This document shows positions 41,801 to 64,000 of a DNA stretch of 64,000 bases, piece after piece; within the stretch, counting starts at the first letter, position 1; each line of letters opens with the position of its first letter. The position numbers and the translations under genes were made by a program. Under the pieces are notes generated by a model. That model saw nothing but the letters and a program-made list of their open reading frames with translations. It was not told the DNA's origin and made no database searches. The DNA comes from Brugia malayi (taxonomy: Eukaryota > Nematoda > Chromadorea > Rhabditida > Onchocercidae), in NCBI RefSeq assembly GCF_000002995.4, contig NW_025062475.1, positions 12,866,687 through 12,930,686 on the forward strand. Reading direction: 5' to 3'.

Positions 41801-42399
41801 TAAATAAAAATAGTAAAGGATCAGAAAAAAAAAAAAAAAAAAGGATGTAAATAGTGAAAAATGAAAAGAACGAATGAAATGAAAATAATTGTTTGTTGCA
41901 TTTTTTTTTTTTTTTTTTTAGATCAAAAAAGAAAAAAGAAGAAAAAAGGATGCCGTAAAATTTAAAAAAAAAAAAAAAAAAAACATCAAAAACATGAAAT
42001 TACTTTTTCATAAAAAAGCGTAGTAATGCTTTTGTGTGTTTTTTCACTTTTTCATTTCATTTTTTCTTTTCATCTTTTTATGATTCTAATTTACCCATAA
42101 ATTTATACTATTTACCCATAAATTTATGCTAATTACCTTATATATACATTCATCTTTTTTTTTTTTTTTTTCATAATTAACAACTATGGAATGTACTCTT
42201 TCACTAATCTAACATATTTCATCTTATTAAATAGCCAAATTTTATTAAGTTACATGTCTAGTTTAATTATTATAATGGTTGAATATATTTTGCATAATGC
42301 TTTCCAAAAAAAAAAAAAAATCATTTTATCTTATAAAAACAAAAAAAAAAAAAGCAAAAAACTTTAGAATATTTGTTGTTGTCGCTTTATATTATATTA

Positions 42400-42543
42400 T
42401 TTTTATAATATTATGTAATATTATTAATATATTATATTACTATTATAATAATATATCATTATATTATTATATTATCATTATATTGATGTATCATATTAAT
42501 ATATTATATTAGATCATATTGCTATTAATAGTTATTATTATAA

Positions 42544-42584
<41 letters not shown>

Positions 42585-42740
42585 GTATCTTTAATGTATT
42601 ACATTATGTATTTTATTATTTTGAATAATGTAAATATATGTTATTGTTATATTGTATTGTTATTTATTGTTATTATTACTATTATTATTATTATTGTATT
42701 TTATCAATATTTTTATCGTTGTAATAATATTCGTTGAAAA
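42400..42740. repeat. ATT/ATATT-rich microsatellite region
   Basis: Runs of (TAT)n, including about 14 perfect units at 42,541-42,583, with degenerate ATATTATT on both sides. The Tyr/Ile-rich open frames over it are repeat shadows. Confidence 0.85.
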
Positions 42741-43732
42741 TAAAAATTTTGGGAAAGAAAATGGGAAGAAAATTTTTTTATCTCTCGAAGGAATATTTTC
42801 CTTCATCTAATCATTATGGGTAATTTGTGAGAGAGAGAAATAGTATAATAGTTAAAAGTGTGGTCTGTTTTTAAGAGATATCACTTTCTAACTGTTATTT
42901 CCTCTTTCCATTATGAATAATCAAATACAAATTAATTTTATTATTCCTTCGTTTTCATTTCTATTAAATAGTATTTCTGTTATTAATTAATATGGTGGAT
43001 TTTTAAAAGAAGAATTTATATTTTTATTATTGTTTTATTGCTGAATGTTTTGCAGTTTTTATTATTATTATTTATATATTTAGAAGTTCTCTTTCTTTCT
43101 TTATTTTTTTTTTTTTTTTTTATTTTTTAAATTTTAGTAAAATGTGTATGAAAAATTAACTAATAAGCAAAATTTTGTATATTGCAAAAATTTATTTTAA
43201 AATATTTTACCAACTGATTAGTTAAATATAATCGGTAGACGGAAATATTAAAATAAGAAAGAGCAGAGGTAATTAAATTGTTAATTTTCATATTTTCATA
43301 TAATGAAAGTGTTTAATTCAAATATTTTATGTGTAATGAGTTTAAAATGAGATTAACAACAGTGTCGTATTATTTTTCAGTTTAATTTGTTAATAAAATT
43401 AAATTTGAAAAATTTTTCTTTTCTCTTTTAAAAGAAAATAGTACGTAATAATTATCATTAAAATAATTCGAAAAAAAAAATAATTTGATGCATAATTTAA
43501 ATGAAAATCTTTTAGTTTGTAATAAATTGAATAAAAATAATAAAAATAAAAAACAAAAAATAAAAATAAATTATCAAAATATGAATCATCAAGCACTACA
43601 ATATGTAAACATTTTTAGAAATGTAATGGGAAAAAGGAAGAAGTAGGCCACTTCATCCATACATTGGTGCCAAGTGGTTCACATTAGTAAATAATGATAA
43701 GGCTCTTAAAAATGAATGAAAAGTAAAGAATT

Positions 43733-43775
43733 TTACTGACTTTACTTTATTTTACTTTACTTTACTTTACTTTTA
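43733..43775. repeat. (TTTAC)n pentanucleotide repeat
   Basis: About eight units of TTTAC with slight variation. Confidence 0.8.
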
Positions 43776-44520
43776 TATGGAATGAAAAGGAAAGTATTAT
43801 AATTTAACACACTTTTATCTAATTAATTATCATTAAATTAAATTTTATGCAAAAAAAAAAAACGGAAAAAATTCCTAGTTGATATTATTAGTTTTACTTG
43901 CACATAAATGCATAAGTAAGTAATAAGTTTAGTAATGGTATAAATTTATAGAAATTATAAAAAATAATTTTAATGTCATATTTTCATGTTTAATTCATTA
44001 ATTATTTCTAAAATTATCACATGGAAATAGAAAAAAAGCTTTAAAAAATTTTAATATCTTATCGCAAATACTTTTTATCCATTATTAATTATATTATCAC
44101 AATATTTACTCATTTGTTTATTTTTTTATCATTTTTATCTTTTGTTACAATTCATTCATTTAATATTAAAATTGTTTTTAAAGATATTTTAAAGAGAAAA
44201 AGAAAACAATAAATGAAAACTTTTCAACATGTTTTATTATTTCATTTTCAATTTTATTGTTAGTAAAATAAATTTTATTAAATGAAATAAAAAAAAATTT
44301 TTTTTTTTTCTCTTTTATTCTTATCTTTTCTAATTATCGTTTTAGTTTTATTGACTAAATCTAACTTACTGTTTACACATTTCAAATGATGCTAAAGTAT
44401 GTAAAGAGAGGAAGAAGCAACGACAACAAATGATAGATTAGCATCCTATAGCATAGAATATTTTAGGACACAAATAGACCAATTAAGGGAGGTGACAAAT
44501 TTTTGGGAAAAGTGTAAAGG

Positions 44521-44588
44521 ATGAAAGAGGACAAGAAGAAGGGAGAGACAGGAGGAGAGAGGGGGAAAGGGGGGGGGGGGGGGGTGGA
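44521..44588. repeat. purine tract with a 16-G homopolymer
   Basis: A 60-base purine-only to purine-rich strand ends in AAAGG and an uninterrupted run of 16 G at 44,569-44,584. In a window where G is the rarest base this is striking; such a run can form a G-quadruplex or triplex, and is also a typical site of assembly error. Confidence 0.8.
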
Positions 44589-45491
44589 CAAGATGAGGTA
44601 TATCTTCTGTTAAGTTATTTTCTTTTGCTAAAATTTCCTCTTCATTCCATTTTCGATCATACCTCAATTTTGCCTTCTCATTTTATTTCAACTTTTTATT
44701 TTTATTTTTTTTTGTCTCAAATAAATTGATAACATTTATCATATCATTAAAACAAGATTATCACATTATTATCTTTTACTATTTGAATAGAATTAAAATT
44801 AAATGCAAAATTTTGGAGAAAATATTTTAACATTAATTCATTTCCATTTCTTTTTTTTTCAAATGCTATTAAAAAACATTTAATATTGGAAGAAAAGCTA
44901 CGAAATGAATTAGGAATAAATGAAATTTGATTTGTAATAGTTAATGATAATAGCTTCATAGATAAGATAAATGTGATTTGCTTGCAGTGATAATTTATTG
45001 ATATATTAATTTATAGTTTATGCATATATTTTTTACAAATAATTAATAATTTATAAAAATTCTATGTGATAAAATCTAATAATAATATTGAAAGTAAGAA
45101 ATAGAATATAAATAAATAATTTCAGGTATTATTCATTTCTTATAAAATTTCCCATAATTAAATGATTATTACATTTATTAGCGTATTATTAGAGAGATTC
45201 TAATTTATTTATAATTGTCATATTAAAAGAATTTTTAGTAATAATTAATTAATTAATTAATCATTTAATGATTTTTAAATTGTTAATTTCTTTTTCTATT
45301 TTTTCCTGGCCTGTTTTAATCAAACATTTCTTATATAGCTACAGTATCTTTTTTCAATTTGATTAAAAATTTGATATGCTCTGTAAAACAATTATTTTGA
45401 TTTTATTATACAAAAAAAAAGAAAGAAAGAAAGAAAAATGCAATTTTCAATGTTTCTAAAGTAACATTCAACTTTCATTCTTACTTTCTTT

Positions 45492-45528
<37 letters not shown>

Positions 45529-46594
45529 TATTTTTTTTTATTTTTAAAAAAATAATTTTTTTTAATGTAAAAAATATTTTTATCTCTGCTATATTTAATA
45601 AAAATTTCTAATTGCATCTATTATTATCAATGATAATTGATAATTTTCTTTTTTTTTTTCTCTCAAAAAGAAGAGAAAAAGAAAACATTTTGTAGCATTT
45701 TGTTAGTTAACTTTGTATAATTTGCTATTCTTCATAAGTAATATTTCAATACTGAATTTCTTTTCATTTCAATCATTAATTTCACATTTTTCAAAGAGAG
45801 AGAAAAAAAAAATTCTTTTTTTTTGATTTGAAATTCATAGAAAAAGTTTATTTAAATTTTTTCAAATAGAAAGAAATTTTTTTAACACTTTGATTTTTAC
45901 TCAAAATATTGCAACTAATTGGTTATTATATTTCAAAACTTATTTTTTTTTCTGTTATTTTAAACTTCAACTTATTATTATTTAAAGAAAAAAAAAAAAA
46001 AAAAAAACATTTGGAATTTTTTGAAAGAGAAAGAAAATAGAAAGAAAAAAGAAAAGTTCATCGAAAAAAAAAATATAATAGCTAATTAATTGCAAGCTAA
46101 AATAATAAGAAAATTTATAAATTCAAGATGAAATTTTATTATGTTCATTAAAATGATTGATTTATACTTAAAAACTTGAAATGAATTCTTATCAAATTCA
46201 TATTTTTATGTAGCACTAATAATTATCATTGATATGAATATGAAATTACAATATAATAATTTATTATAATTAAATTAACATATTGTAACAATGGTAATTA
46301 TTCAGTTTTTGAAAATTTGAAAATCAGTTAATTAAATAAAAATGTATATTAATAAAAAGTAAACATTTAGTAAATGAAAACAATGATAATATATTTTATT
46401 TCAGTAATATTCAGTAAATATTTATTTAAAATAGGAATATTATAGTGAAACATCAAATCTTTTCATTAAATCTTTTTTTTTTTTTCGTAGAATAAACGAA
46501 AGACAATAAATAAATTATAATTATATTTGTAAACCGATATTAGTATATCTAAACAAAATAAGAAAAACAAAAAAAAAAAAATAACGAGTGAATT

Positions 46595-47043
46595 CAATTA
46601 ATAAAAACTTCTTACCAGATAATCAGTAATAATAATAATAATAAATAATAGTAAATAATAATAATAATAAAAGCTTCTTACCAGATAATCAGTAATAATG
46701 ATAAAATAATAATAATAATAAAAGCTTCTTATCAAATAATCAGTAATAATAATATATAATAAACTTTATCAGATAATCAGTAATAATAATAATAATAATA
46801 ATAAAAGCTTCTTATCAGATAATTAGTAATGATGATAAAATAATAATAATAATAAAAGCTTCTTATCAGATAATCAGTAATAATGATAAAATAATAATAA
46901 TAATAAAAGCTTCTTATCAGATAATCAGTAATAATAATGATACTAAAAATAGTAATAATAATAATAAAAGCTTTTTATCAGATAATCAGTAATAATAATA
47001 CTAATAATAATAAAAGCTTCTTATCAGATAATCAGTAATAATA
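46595..47043. repeat. ~50-bp minisatellite, nine units
   Basis: The unit reads approximately AAAAGCTTCTTATCAGATAATCAGTAATAATGATAAAATAATAATAAT. Nine copies of the core CAGATAATCAGTAAT (or one-base variants) occur from 46,617 to 47,035. Length differences come from the number of AAT triplets between cores. AAGCTTCTTATCAGATAA is well conserved while the spacer varies. Confidence 0.9.
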
Positions 47044-47618
47044 ATGAAATACGAAAAAAGCAAATAAAGAAAATAGGCCCATAAGATTGCATTATCTTTT
47101 TCATTTTTGTTAGCTTTCTTTTTTCCTTATCAGCTTTCTTCTTTCCTTATCGTATACCTTATCATCACATATTCTAACAATATATATTTCATTATTATTC
47201 AGTAATTATATGCAAACGATATATTATATGGAATTTAAAAAATTTTAAATTAATTGATATCTTATGAATCAGTAACAAGTGAAAAGTAAAGAAGAAATGA
47301 AAAAAAAAACTGATTCCTTCCGGAAATTAAAAGTATTTCTTTTTAAATTATAAAGTTTTCAATTCCAAATTTGTTATTTTCGAGTATTTTTTCATTTTTT
47401 TTTCTCTTTTTTTATGACCAATGACAAATATAAATGAAAAATAAATAAACAACAAGGATAATTTTTTTTTTTTTTTCACTTAAAATATTTTTTTTTTTAT
47501 ATATTTATTAAATTAATAAAAAATGGAAAATTTTTTTCATCTATAAATTTATGAAAAAAAGAAATAAATGATTAGTTTGATTTTTTTTCTCATTATTTTT
47601 TTATTATAATTAATTATT

Positions 47619-47718
47619 AACGAAATGAAGGAAGTCACTAATACTTAATTTTAAAAATTTAAAAAAAAAAAAAAAATAATTTTAAAAATTAAGTATTAAT
47701 GACTTCCTTCATTTCGTT
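47619..47718. repeat. near-perfect hairpin, ~40-bp arms
   Basis: The left arm AACGAAATGAAGGAAGTCAC and following bases pairs with the right arm ending GACTTCCTTCATTTCGTT, with essentially one mismatch (C opposite T/A in GTCAC/GTCATT) and an A-rich loop of about 17. It could be a small MITE, a recent palindromic insertion, or a precursor-like RNA hairpin; no target-site duplication is evident. Confidence 0.8.
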
Positions 47719-48685
47719 TCTTCTATTTGTTTCTAAAAGTAATAAGTAATAACAATTAAATCGATAATTAATAATAATTATTTTTGCTATTATTATTTTA
47801 ATTAATAAAAATTTTTTAAACATTTATAATAAATATATAATTGAAAATAAGAGAAATGCTTATGTAAAAATAAAAAAGAGCAATAAAAGTTGGAAAAATT
47901 GATTATCGGTTTAAAGAAAAACAAAAAAGTTAAATAAAGTGAAACATTGAACTCATACATTTTGATTTGATATAACTTTTTGATCAGTACAAATTGATAA
48001 TTGATTAATTGCTATGCTGTCACTGATTAATGATATAATAATTTTATAAGTTATTAAGTTTTTTATAAGTTAGTACAAAATAGAAAGTAATCAGTAAGAT
48101 GTAAATAAAGTGACACTTTTAAAAAGTAATAAAAAATTTTCGCATACTAAATAATATTAAACATTTCATTTTTTGATATAATATGATTAAAAATTTAAAA
48201 ATATAATTTAAAAAGTGTAATTTTATTAGGAAAATACTTTGTATTATAATTTAAAAAGTATAATTTTATTAGAAAATACTTTAAATACTTTGTAAAATTA
48301 TTTTAAACCTATCTATACTGTAGCAATTGCTTACATTTATTTTTAGAAGTGAAAATTAAAATTTCAAAATAAATTATTTTTATAATTTTTATTAAAATAA
48401 TAGTATCATTATTAAACTATCATTTTTTGTTCTTTTCTTAACAAATATTTCATTTCATTCTTCATTTTCTCTTTGACTTCAATAATATCTCTCTTTTTTC
48501 ACTTTTCATTTTCTTCAATTCTTTTTTATCAAAAAAAAAAAGATAAAATGTGAATGAATAAAAATTTTATTTTCAATCAATTTCGTTTTTTTTTTTTTTT
48601 TCTTAATTTATAATTAACTTATGCTAAAAATCTGCAAATATTTATTCATCCTTCCATAACAGTTTGTACTAATTTTAATTTTCAA

Positions 48686-48727
48686 AGAGAGAGAGAGATG
48701 GAGGGAGAGAGAGAGAGAGAAAGAAAG
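48686..48727. repeat. GA microsatellite
   Basis: GAGAGAGAGAGATGGAGGGAGAGAGAGAG-type tract about 400 bases upstream of the first visible exon of the KH-domain gene. Confidence 0.85.
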
Positions 48728-49136
48728 TAAATTTATTTAATTGTTTAATGTTCATTGGCTATTTTTATTTTTCTCCTTTTCTCTTTGTCCTTTTTCATCA
48801 CTTTTATTTGTGTTTATTTTTCCTTACTTAAATTTTCTTTTTCTCTTTTTTCCTTTTTTCTTTATTTATTTCAATTTTACATTTTTATTTTTTGTTAAAT
48901 TTTATTGAGAATAAATAATTCTAAAGAACAAAAACACTTTTTTTTTTTTTGTTAACAATACTTAAATTTTTTTTTTTTAGGTTTAATTAATTGTTGTTAT
49001 AATCATTATTGTTTTATTGTTATTGTTATTGTTGTTGTTTGTTATTGTTAGATTATCTATGATAAAATTTTGAGATATTTCTCAATTAATTTTTATAATT
49101 AATTATCTGATTATATAAGATTTACAGAGGAAACAA

Positions 49137-59772
<10,636 letters not shown>

Positions 59773-60096
59773 TTCAATTATCATATCATATACCTTTGGT
59801 AGAGTAAATAATTAACAACCTTTCAATGATGAGCTATAATTGATTAAAAGAAACTTGAATTTTATGTAATTTGATGCTACAAGTAAAAATAAAATTAAGA
59901 ATTAAAAAATTGTACAAAGAAATCCACTTCTTCAGGTTAATATTTCATCTATGACATCAATTATTCAGATCATTTAAAAGCTGCTCATTTAATAAAATAA
60001 ACAGTAAACCATATGACAGTAAAAAAAATCTCAAAAAATTGTAAAAAAAAAAAAAAAACTCAATAAATGGTAATTATCTTTCAATCACTATACATA
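59773..60096. other. convergent 3' region
   Basis: The KH gene (plus) and the minus-strand genes to the right meet here. AATAAAATT-type signals occur near 59,888. Nothing else is supported. Confidence 0.5.
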
Positions 60097-60730
60097 TTAT
60101 CGCTTCATATAACAGATTTTTCCAGCTATAGAATTTACTTCAAATCGTGCATGTGTACCGCTACTGTAATTTACAAATAGTTGAGCGAATTGATTTTCAA
60201 AAATAAGCGAAACATTGAAACCAATATTAGGTGTGGTAAAATCTGGAGCAGTTATTAACATTCTGACATTACTTTTAAAATTGAGTTTTACTTATTGTGC
60301 ATTTAAATTTGAGCAAATGCTCTATGTAAAAAAAAAAAAAAAGAAAAAAAAATCATTTATTGACCTTACAATATATGCTGTAAGGAAGGACACTTTCTTT
60401 TTGAAGAGAAAGTAATGATAGCAAAAAATGATATTCACTAAAATGATAACATCGAAAATGAACATTACATTATCAATTTTCTCTTTACAAATAAAACCTG
60501 ACCTTAAGTCTTTGAAGTCATTAATGGTCTGAAATTAAGACCGAACTAGGATAATTTCTTGCAAGAATTTAAAATGTTTAGATTTAGAGAATCATTTAGT
60601 TACGAAAATAGCAAGTTCAGAAATGCTATTTTCATAAGCAAATTGCCATGCTAGGACATTTGAAACAAGCAAAAGCTGAATGACTGTGGGAATATCTTCT
60701 TTGGACGTATGAACATGACCAAAATATGCT
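60097..60730 (-). CDS. three 3'-terminal exons of an unidentified protein
   Basis: Three minus-strand exons join in phase: 60,730-60,604 (AYFGHVHTSKEDIPTVIQLL...), 60,528-60,503 (TINDFKDL) and 60,262-60,097, ending VNSIAGKICYMKR and a TAA. Donors are GTAACT and GTCAGG; acceptors are TCAAG, TTTCAG and GTCAG. Composition is like that of normal globular protein and unlike nearby intergenic frames. No ATG lies in the first exon, so the start is missing: it may be in a tiny exon within the 92 bases to the LENG8 stop, or the exons could be alternative 3' exons of LENG8, since a GT in its last exon is phase-compatible with 60,728. No family recognised. The tight spacing behind LENG8 on the same strand suggests an operon or shared transcript. 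Confidence 0.45.
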
Positions 60731-60822
60731 CTTGATTAAAATAAAGACGAAAATTAACAGTATCATAAATGAGAAATTTGAAAGAAATCTAGAAATTTCA
60801 ACATATACATACAGAAAGGTCA

Positions 60823-63730
60823 CTATGCCAGTACTGTATTACTATAAGTACGACAATCAATTTTACCATCATCAACGGTTATTCCAAATGTTGCCAACCA
60901 TTCGCATAATTTTGGTTCTTCCAGACCCAATCTTGATGCTAATATTGTTATATTTATTGTAGGCCGAAATCTATAAATTTAATATAAATGAATTAATAGA
61001 CTTCGTAGACTTTAAATAACTTTGTCAAAAATAAATCAAAGTTTCCTGATGTTTCTATATCTGAAGAAGCAAAATGATACCTTTCAATCTTATTGGTAAA
61101 AAAGACCATTAAGAAAAATATCATAAGGAAAGTTTTATGAGATCTATAATAAAATTTAAAAAGGTAAATTTGCTCTTTTAATGATTATGAGAAAAAAAAA
61201 AACATGTCTTACAACCAAATAAATCCATCGTTTACTGATATGGAAAATTAAACCTACGATTTAAGACAAGCGTTTAATGCAGCCTTTCGCTCTCGTTCCA
61301 AAAATAAATCCATTACGTATGATGCCATTCTCGGCGCTTCCTGATAGAGTCGAAAAAGTTTTACATGATTCCCAAGAGCCCAGGCTTCACGAGTTTTCAA
61401 CGAAAATGAAAGACAAGGATCTTTTCGTGCTTTTTCATCCAATTCACTGAGCAAGGTAGTTTGATCTGAAAGATGAAAAAAAAAAAAAGTAACTGTTTCT
61501 TGAAATGAAAAATTTTAAAGACAGATTTCATTCTGCTGAAATTCCAGTCCATTGTTCTGTTCATTTGATTGCATCCTCTATTCCACAGATAATAATTTAT
61601 CTTATCTACAAGTAATTTATCCTATATATAATAATAACTTATCTACAGATAAAAATGCCATACCATACAAACAGTAGACATTATTTCTTCAGAAAATATA
61701 AATCATACCTATAGTATTTGCAACTGATATGTAATATAGTAGTCGATAAGAGGTAAATTCATGACAATTTGGAGAATCGGGTAATTCTTTATATAATAAT
61801 TTCAACTGGCTTTGACACTGGTTAAATTCTTCACGATCACCCTGCTCCAGTGCAATTCGTGCATTTGTCTCGTAAACATTCACAGTAAAATCGGTCCTTA
61901 TGCACTGAATCTAAACACTCACTATACAATAGTTATGTTTCCAATCTTTAAAATTTCTTCTAAATGATATGATTATAAAATGTAAATATAAATAACACGT
62001 TTGGAGTGGCCAATCCAAAACATATCCACAACAATTTATTAGTTGACCATTCATTTATCATTCTTCCTTTATCAGTTTACCAGAAGCTTTGAATTTTGAA
62101 TAGAAACTGAAAATTCTTTTTCGCTTTTCCGAAAAGTGGAAAATGTTCAAATTGTATAGTTTGTTCCATTAGATCAACAGGAATTGACAAAAATTTCAAA
62201 TTATTAACAAGATTCAAAAACAAATCAATAAACTAAGCTATTTTAGCAAAAAAAAAAAAAAAAAAAAATGTGAGATATTCTATACTCTTGGAATATAACA
62301 TGTTTAATGTTTAGTAGTAAATTGTACAGATTACCATCAAATCTTGACGGATACTTCTTAACTGATCATTTGCATATGTATAATCTCGATTAGTTGCATA
62401 TTTCTGCTGCACCAATTTCAGTGCTTTCTCCAGTATCTTCAGTGGTCGTACCGTGCTTGGCTCTGGAGCCTAGAATAAAAAAAAAAAAAAAGGAACTATT
62501 CAGCAATTAAATGCATTTACATGTTATATATGAACGTTTGTGCATGTTTATAATGAAATAAATAACAATTAAAAAAGGTTTAATAGTATTATGCAAACAG
62601 AAATACCTCAAATCTTCACATTTGAACTATGATTAAAAGACTAAAGAACGAGAAACTAACCGAAGTAAGACGGAAGTAAGATTTTTCGATATCCATACAT
62701 GTTCCAACAACGTTATCACTGGTCCCTTGTTCACCCTCCCGATCAATGTACCAATCTAGACGACGACGCATCTCTGTGAATTTTGCCCGCCGTGCTTCAT
62801 CATCTCGAGCAAAACGTCTAGCACGTTCTTCACGCTGCGCGTTACTTCGTTCATCAGCTGCCCAACGTCCAGATTTTCCACTATTCTTTTTTTGTTTCTT
62901 CTTTTTTTTCTGCGCAGCGGTTTGTTTGAACTAAGGTCATTGAATTGAAAAAAAAAGAGAAAAATGTTTTTATGCCACTTATATTGAATGAAATAATGTG
63001 CTTGTTTTCAAATCTTTTCTTCTACTCTTTTTCAGCTTGATTTATATTGAAATTTTCACACCTAAATTTAACTTTGTAAATTTTTTTTATTTCATCGTAA
63101 AGAACTTTTACTAAGTATAAAAATCTTTTTTCCCAATAAAGTAAAACACACTTTTGGCTGCTCATCAACCGGATTATCTTCATCGGATGGAAGACGAACA
63201 CGAGGGCTGAACGGCACCCGCCTTTTAGACTGTTCACGAAACGTAGGAGATCGTGAATCTCTCCGATGACTCATCTCATGTTTAGACTTCTTCAGTGACC
63301 GTTTCTCCATTTCTGTGATTGCATTTAAACCTTTTTTTAGTTGACTAGCTGGTGTCCAACCCATTTTCAACTCAAAGTTCACTTCGGAAGGCAATGGCTC
63401 CTAAATAAAATAGATAATCTGTAACTGGAAAAAAAAAAAAAAAAAACTGTGAATCTTTAGAAAATTTACTAAAATATGATTTTTCATTCCTCTTTACTTC
63501 AATATCACTCCTGATTAATGTAAACATAATATGTTAATGATAATCATATAAATATTAATGATCACATTAAAGATAACTTCGAGAAAACGTTTAAACTTAC
63601 ACGATCCCAGTCAACTGCTTTATAAGCACCAGACATTAACAGAGGATTAAGTTTTTGTTTGAAATATTCTTCTAACTTATCGCGATCTTCCTTCTTTTCC
63701 ACTGCCATATACGAACGTTCCACATACCTC
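60823..63730 (-). CDS. LENG8: LENG8 homologue, SAC3/GANP/THP3 family (5' end beyond window)
   Basis: Seven exons are visible: 63,730-63,601; 63,400-63,152; 62,930-62,661; 62,469-62,335; 61,910-61,709; 61,465-61,258; 60,970-60,823, about 446 residues in one frame. The first exon begins in mid-codon, so the N-terminus is off the right edge. Matches to human LENG8 run in order: RYVERSYMA, the AVDWDREPLPSE joint, [107 protein letters not shown] and a terminal IDCR. The middle part is a Lys/Arg-rich, probably disordered region; the rest is the SAC3/GANP PCI-like domain. The yeast relative Thp3 acts in transcription elongation and mRNA processing, and nuclear RNA retention has been described for LENG8; that role here is inferred. 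The last exon is the least conserved. Confidence 0.93.
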
Positions 63731-64000
63731 CTAAAAATATGAAAAAGTTCTTCAGGCTGAATAACTCTATCAAACGATCAGTTATATTTCAATGGATAAT
63801 AACGTCCCATCTTCTATATTTCATATATAGAGACAAATCAACATAAAATTTCTATTTTTTCGACTGAAAAATTATTTTCAACAGAAGTAATTGGATGACT
63901 CAGTGCTATTCCAATTTCGCTCAAGCTGAGTAATTGATAGTTTTTGACTAAAAGAAAGATTAGATAATTTGCAAATGGTAAGTTCACTGAATAAAAAAAC
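63731..64000 (-). other. LENG8 intron or upstream part, no exon resolved
   Basis: Follows the TTTTTAG acceptor of the exon starting at 63,730. No further upstream exon with the right phase could be recognised before the window ends. Confidence 0.5.

Larger units (their letters stand above)
32866..49126. other. ~16 kb gene desert, extremely A/T-rich
   Basis: I could not support any exon on either strand. Open stretches here are short, rich in Lys, Phe, Ile or Asn, and follow homopolymers or trinucleotide repeats. Because the next gene's first visible exon may be internal, part of this stretch could be a long intron or promoter of the KH-domain gene. Individual repeats inside are listed separately. 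Confidence 0.55.

Overview
This is a strongly A+T-rich eukaryotic window with many long A/T homopolymers, short GT-AG introns and acceptor sites directly in front of start codons. That suggests spliced-leader trans-splicing. Together with the gene content (a tandem cluster of divergent seven-helix receptors, a compact HP1, ABHD16 and LENG8 homologues) it points to a nematode, probably clade III and perhaps filarial. The species is not settled by the sequence. All gene models below were built by hand from splice sites, reading phase and family knowledge; none was checked against transcripts.

Region 1 (about 2.9-23 kb) is a segmental-duplication neighbourhood on the + strand. It holds four intact seven-exon genes for nematode-type serpentine receptors (2903-5155, 7491-9879, 14067-16350, 18949-21201). 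Internal exons 2-6 are exactly 232, 138, 151, 133 and 107 nt in every copy. The flanks are duplicated too: a ~1.85 kb block follows copies 1 and 4, with a decayed third version after copy 2. A ~1.2 kb sequence lies in opposite orientations around copy 3, and each of its arms carries a small probable coding exon that is not in the longest open frame.

Region 2 (24.1-32.9 kb) is gene-dense. A heterochromatin protein 1 homologue (minus strand) is divergent from a PRKRIP1/DUF1168 spliceosomal protein (plus strand). PRKRIP1 is followed after 347 nt by an ABHD16-type serine hydrolase on the same strand, a possible two-gene operon. One ABHD16 intron lacks the normal AG acceptor.

Region 3 (32.9-49.1 kb) is ~16 kb without recognisable genes. 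It holds simple repeats, a ~50-bp minisatellite, a near-perfect hairpin, a 16-G run and a small cluster of GTACAGTATACC-like motifs.

Region 4 (49.1-59.8 kb) is an eight-exon poly(C)-binding-protein-like gene with two KH domains and two polyglutamine tracts. Its first visible intron is of GC-AG type, and large introns hold tandem repeats, one of them ~1.5 kb of TACATAAA-type minisatellite.

Region 5 (60.1-64 kb) on the minus strand carries the 3' part of a LENG8/SAC3-GANP-family gene that runs off the right edge. Close behind it are three phase-compatible exons of an unidentified protein.

The housekeeping genes concern chromatin (HP1), splicing or mRNA metabolism (PRKRIP1, PCBP-like, LENG8) and lipid metabolism (ABHD16). 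The left cluster is rapidly evolving chemosensory-type sequence.
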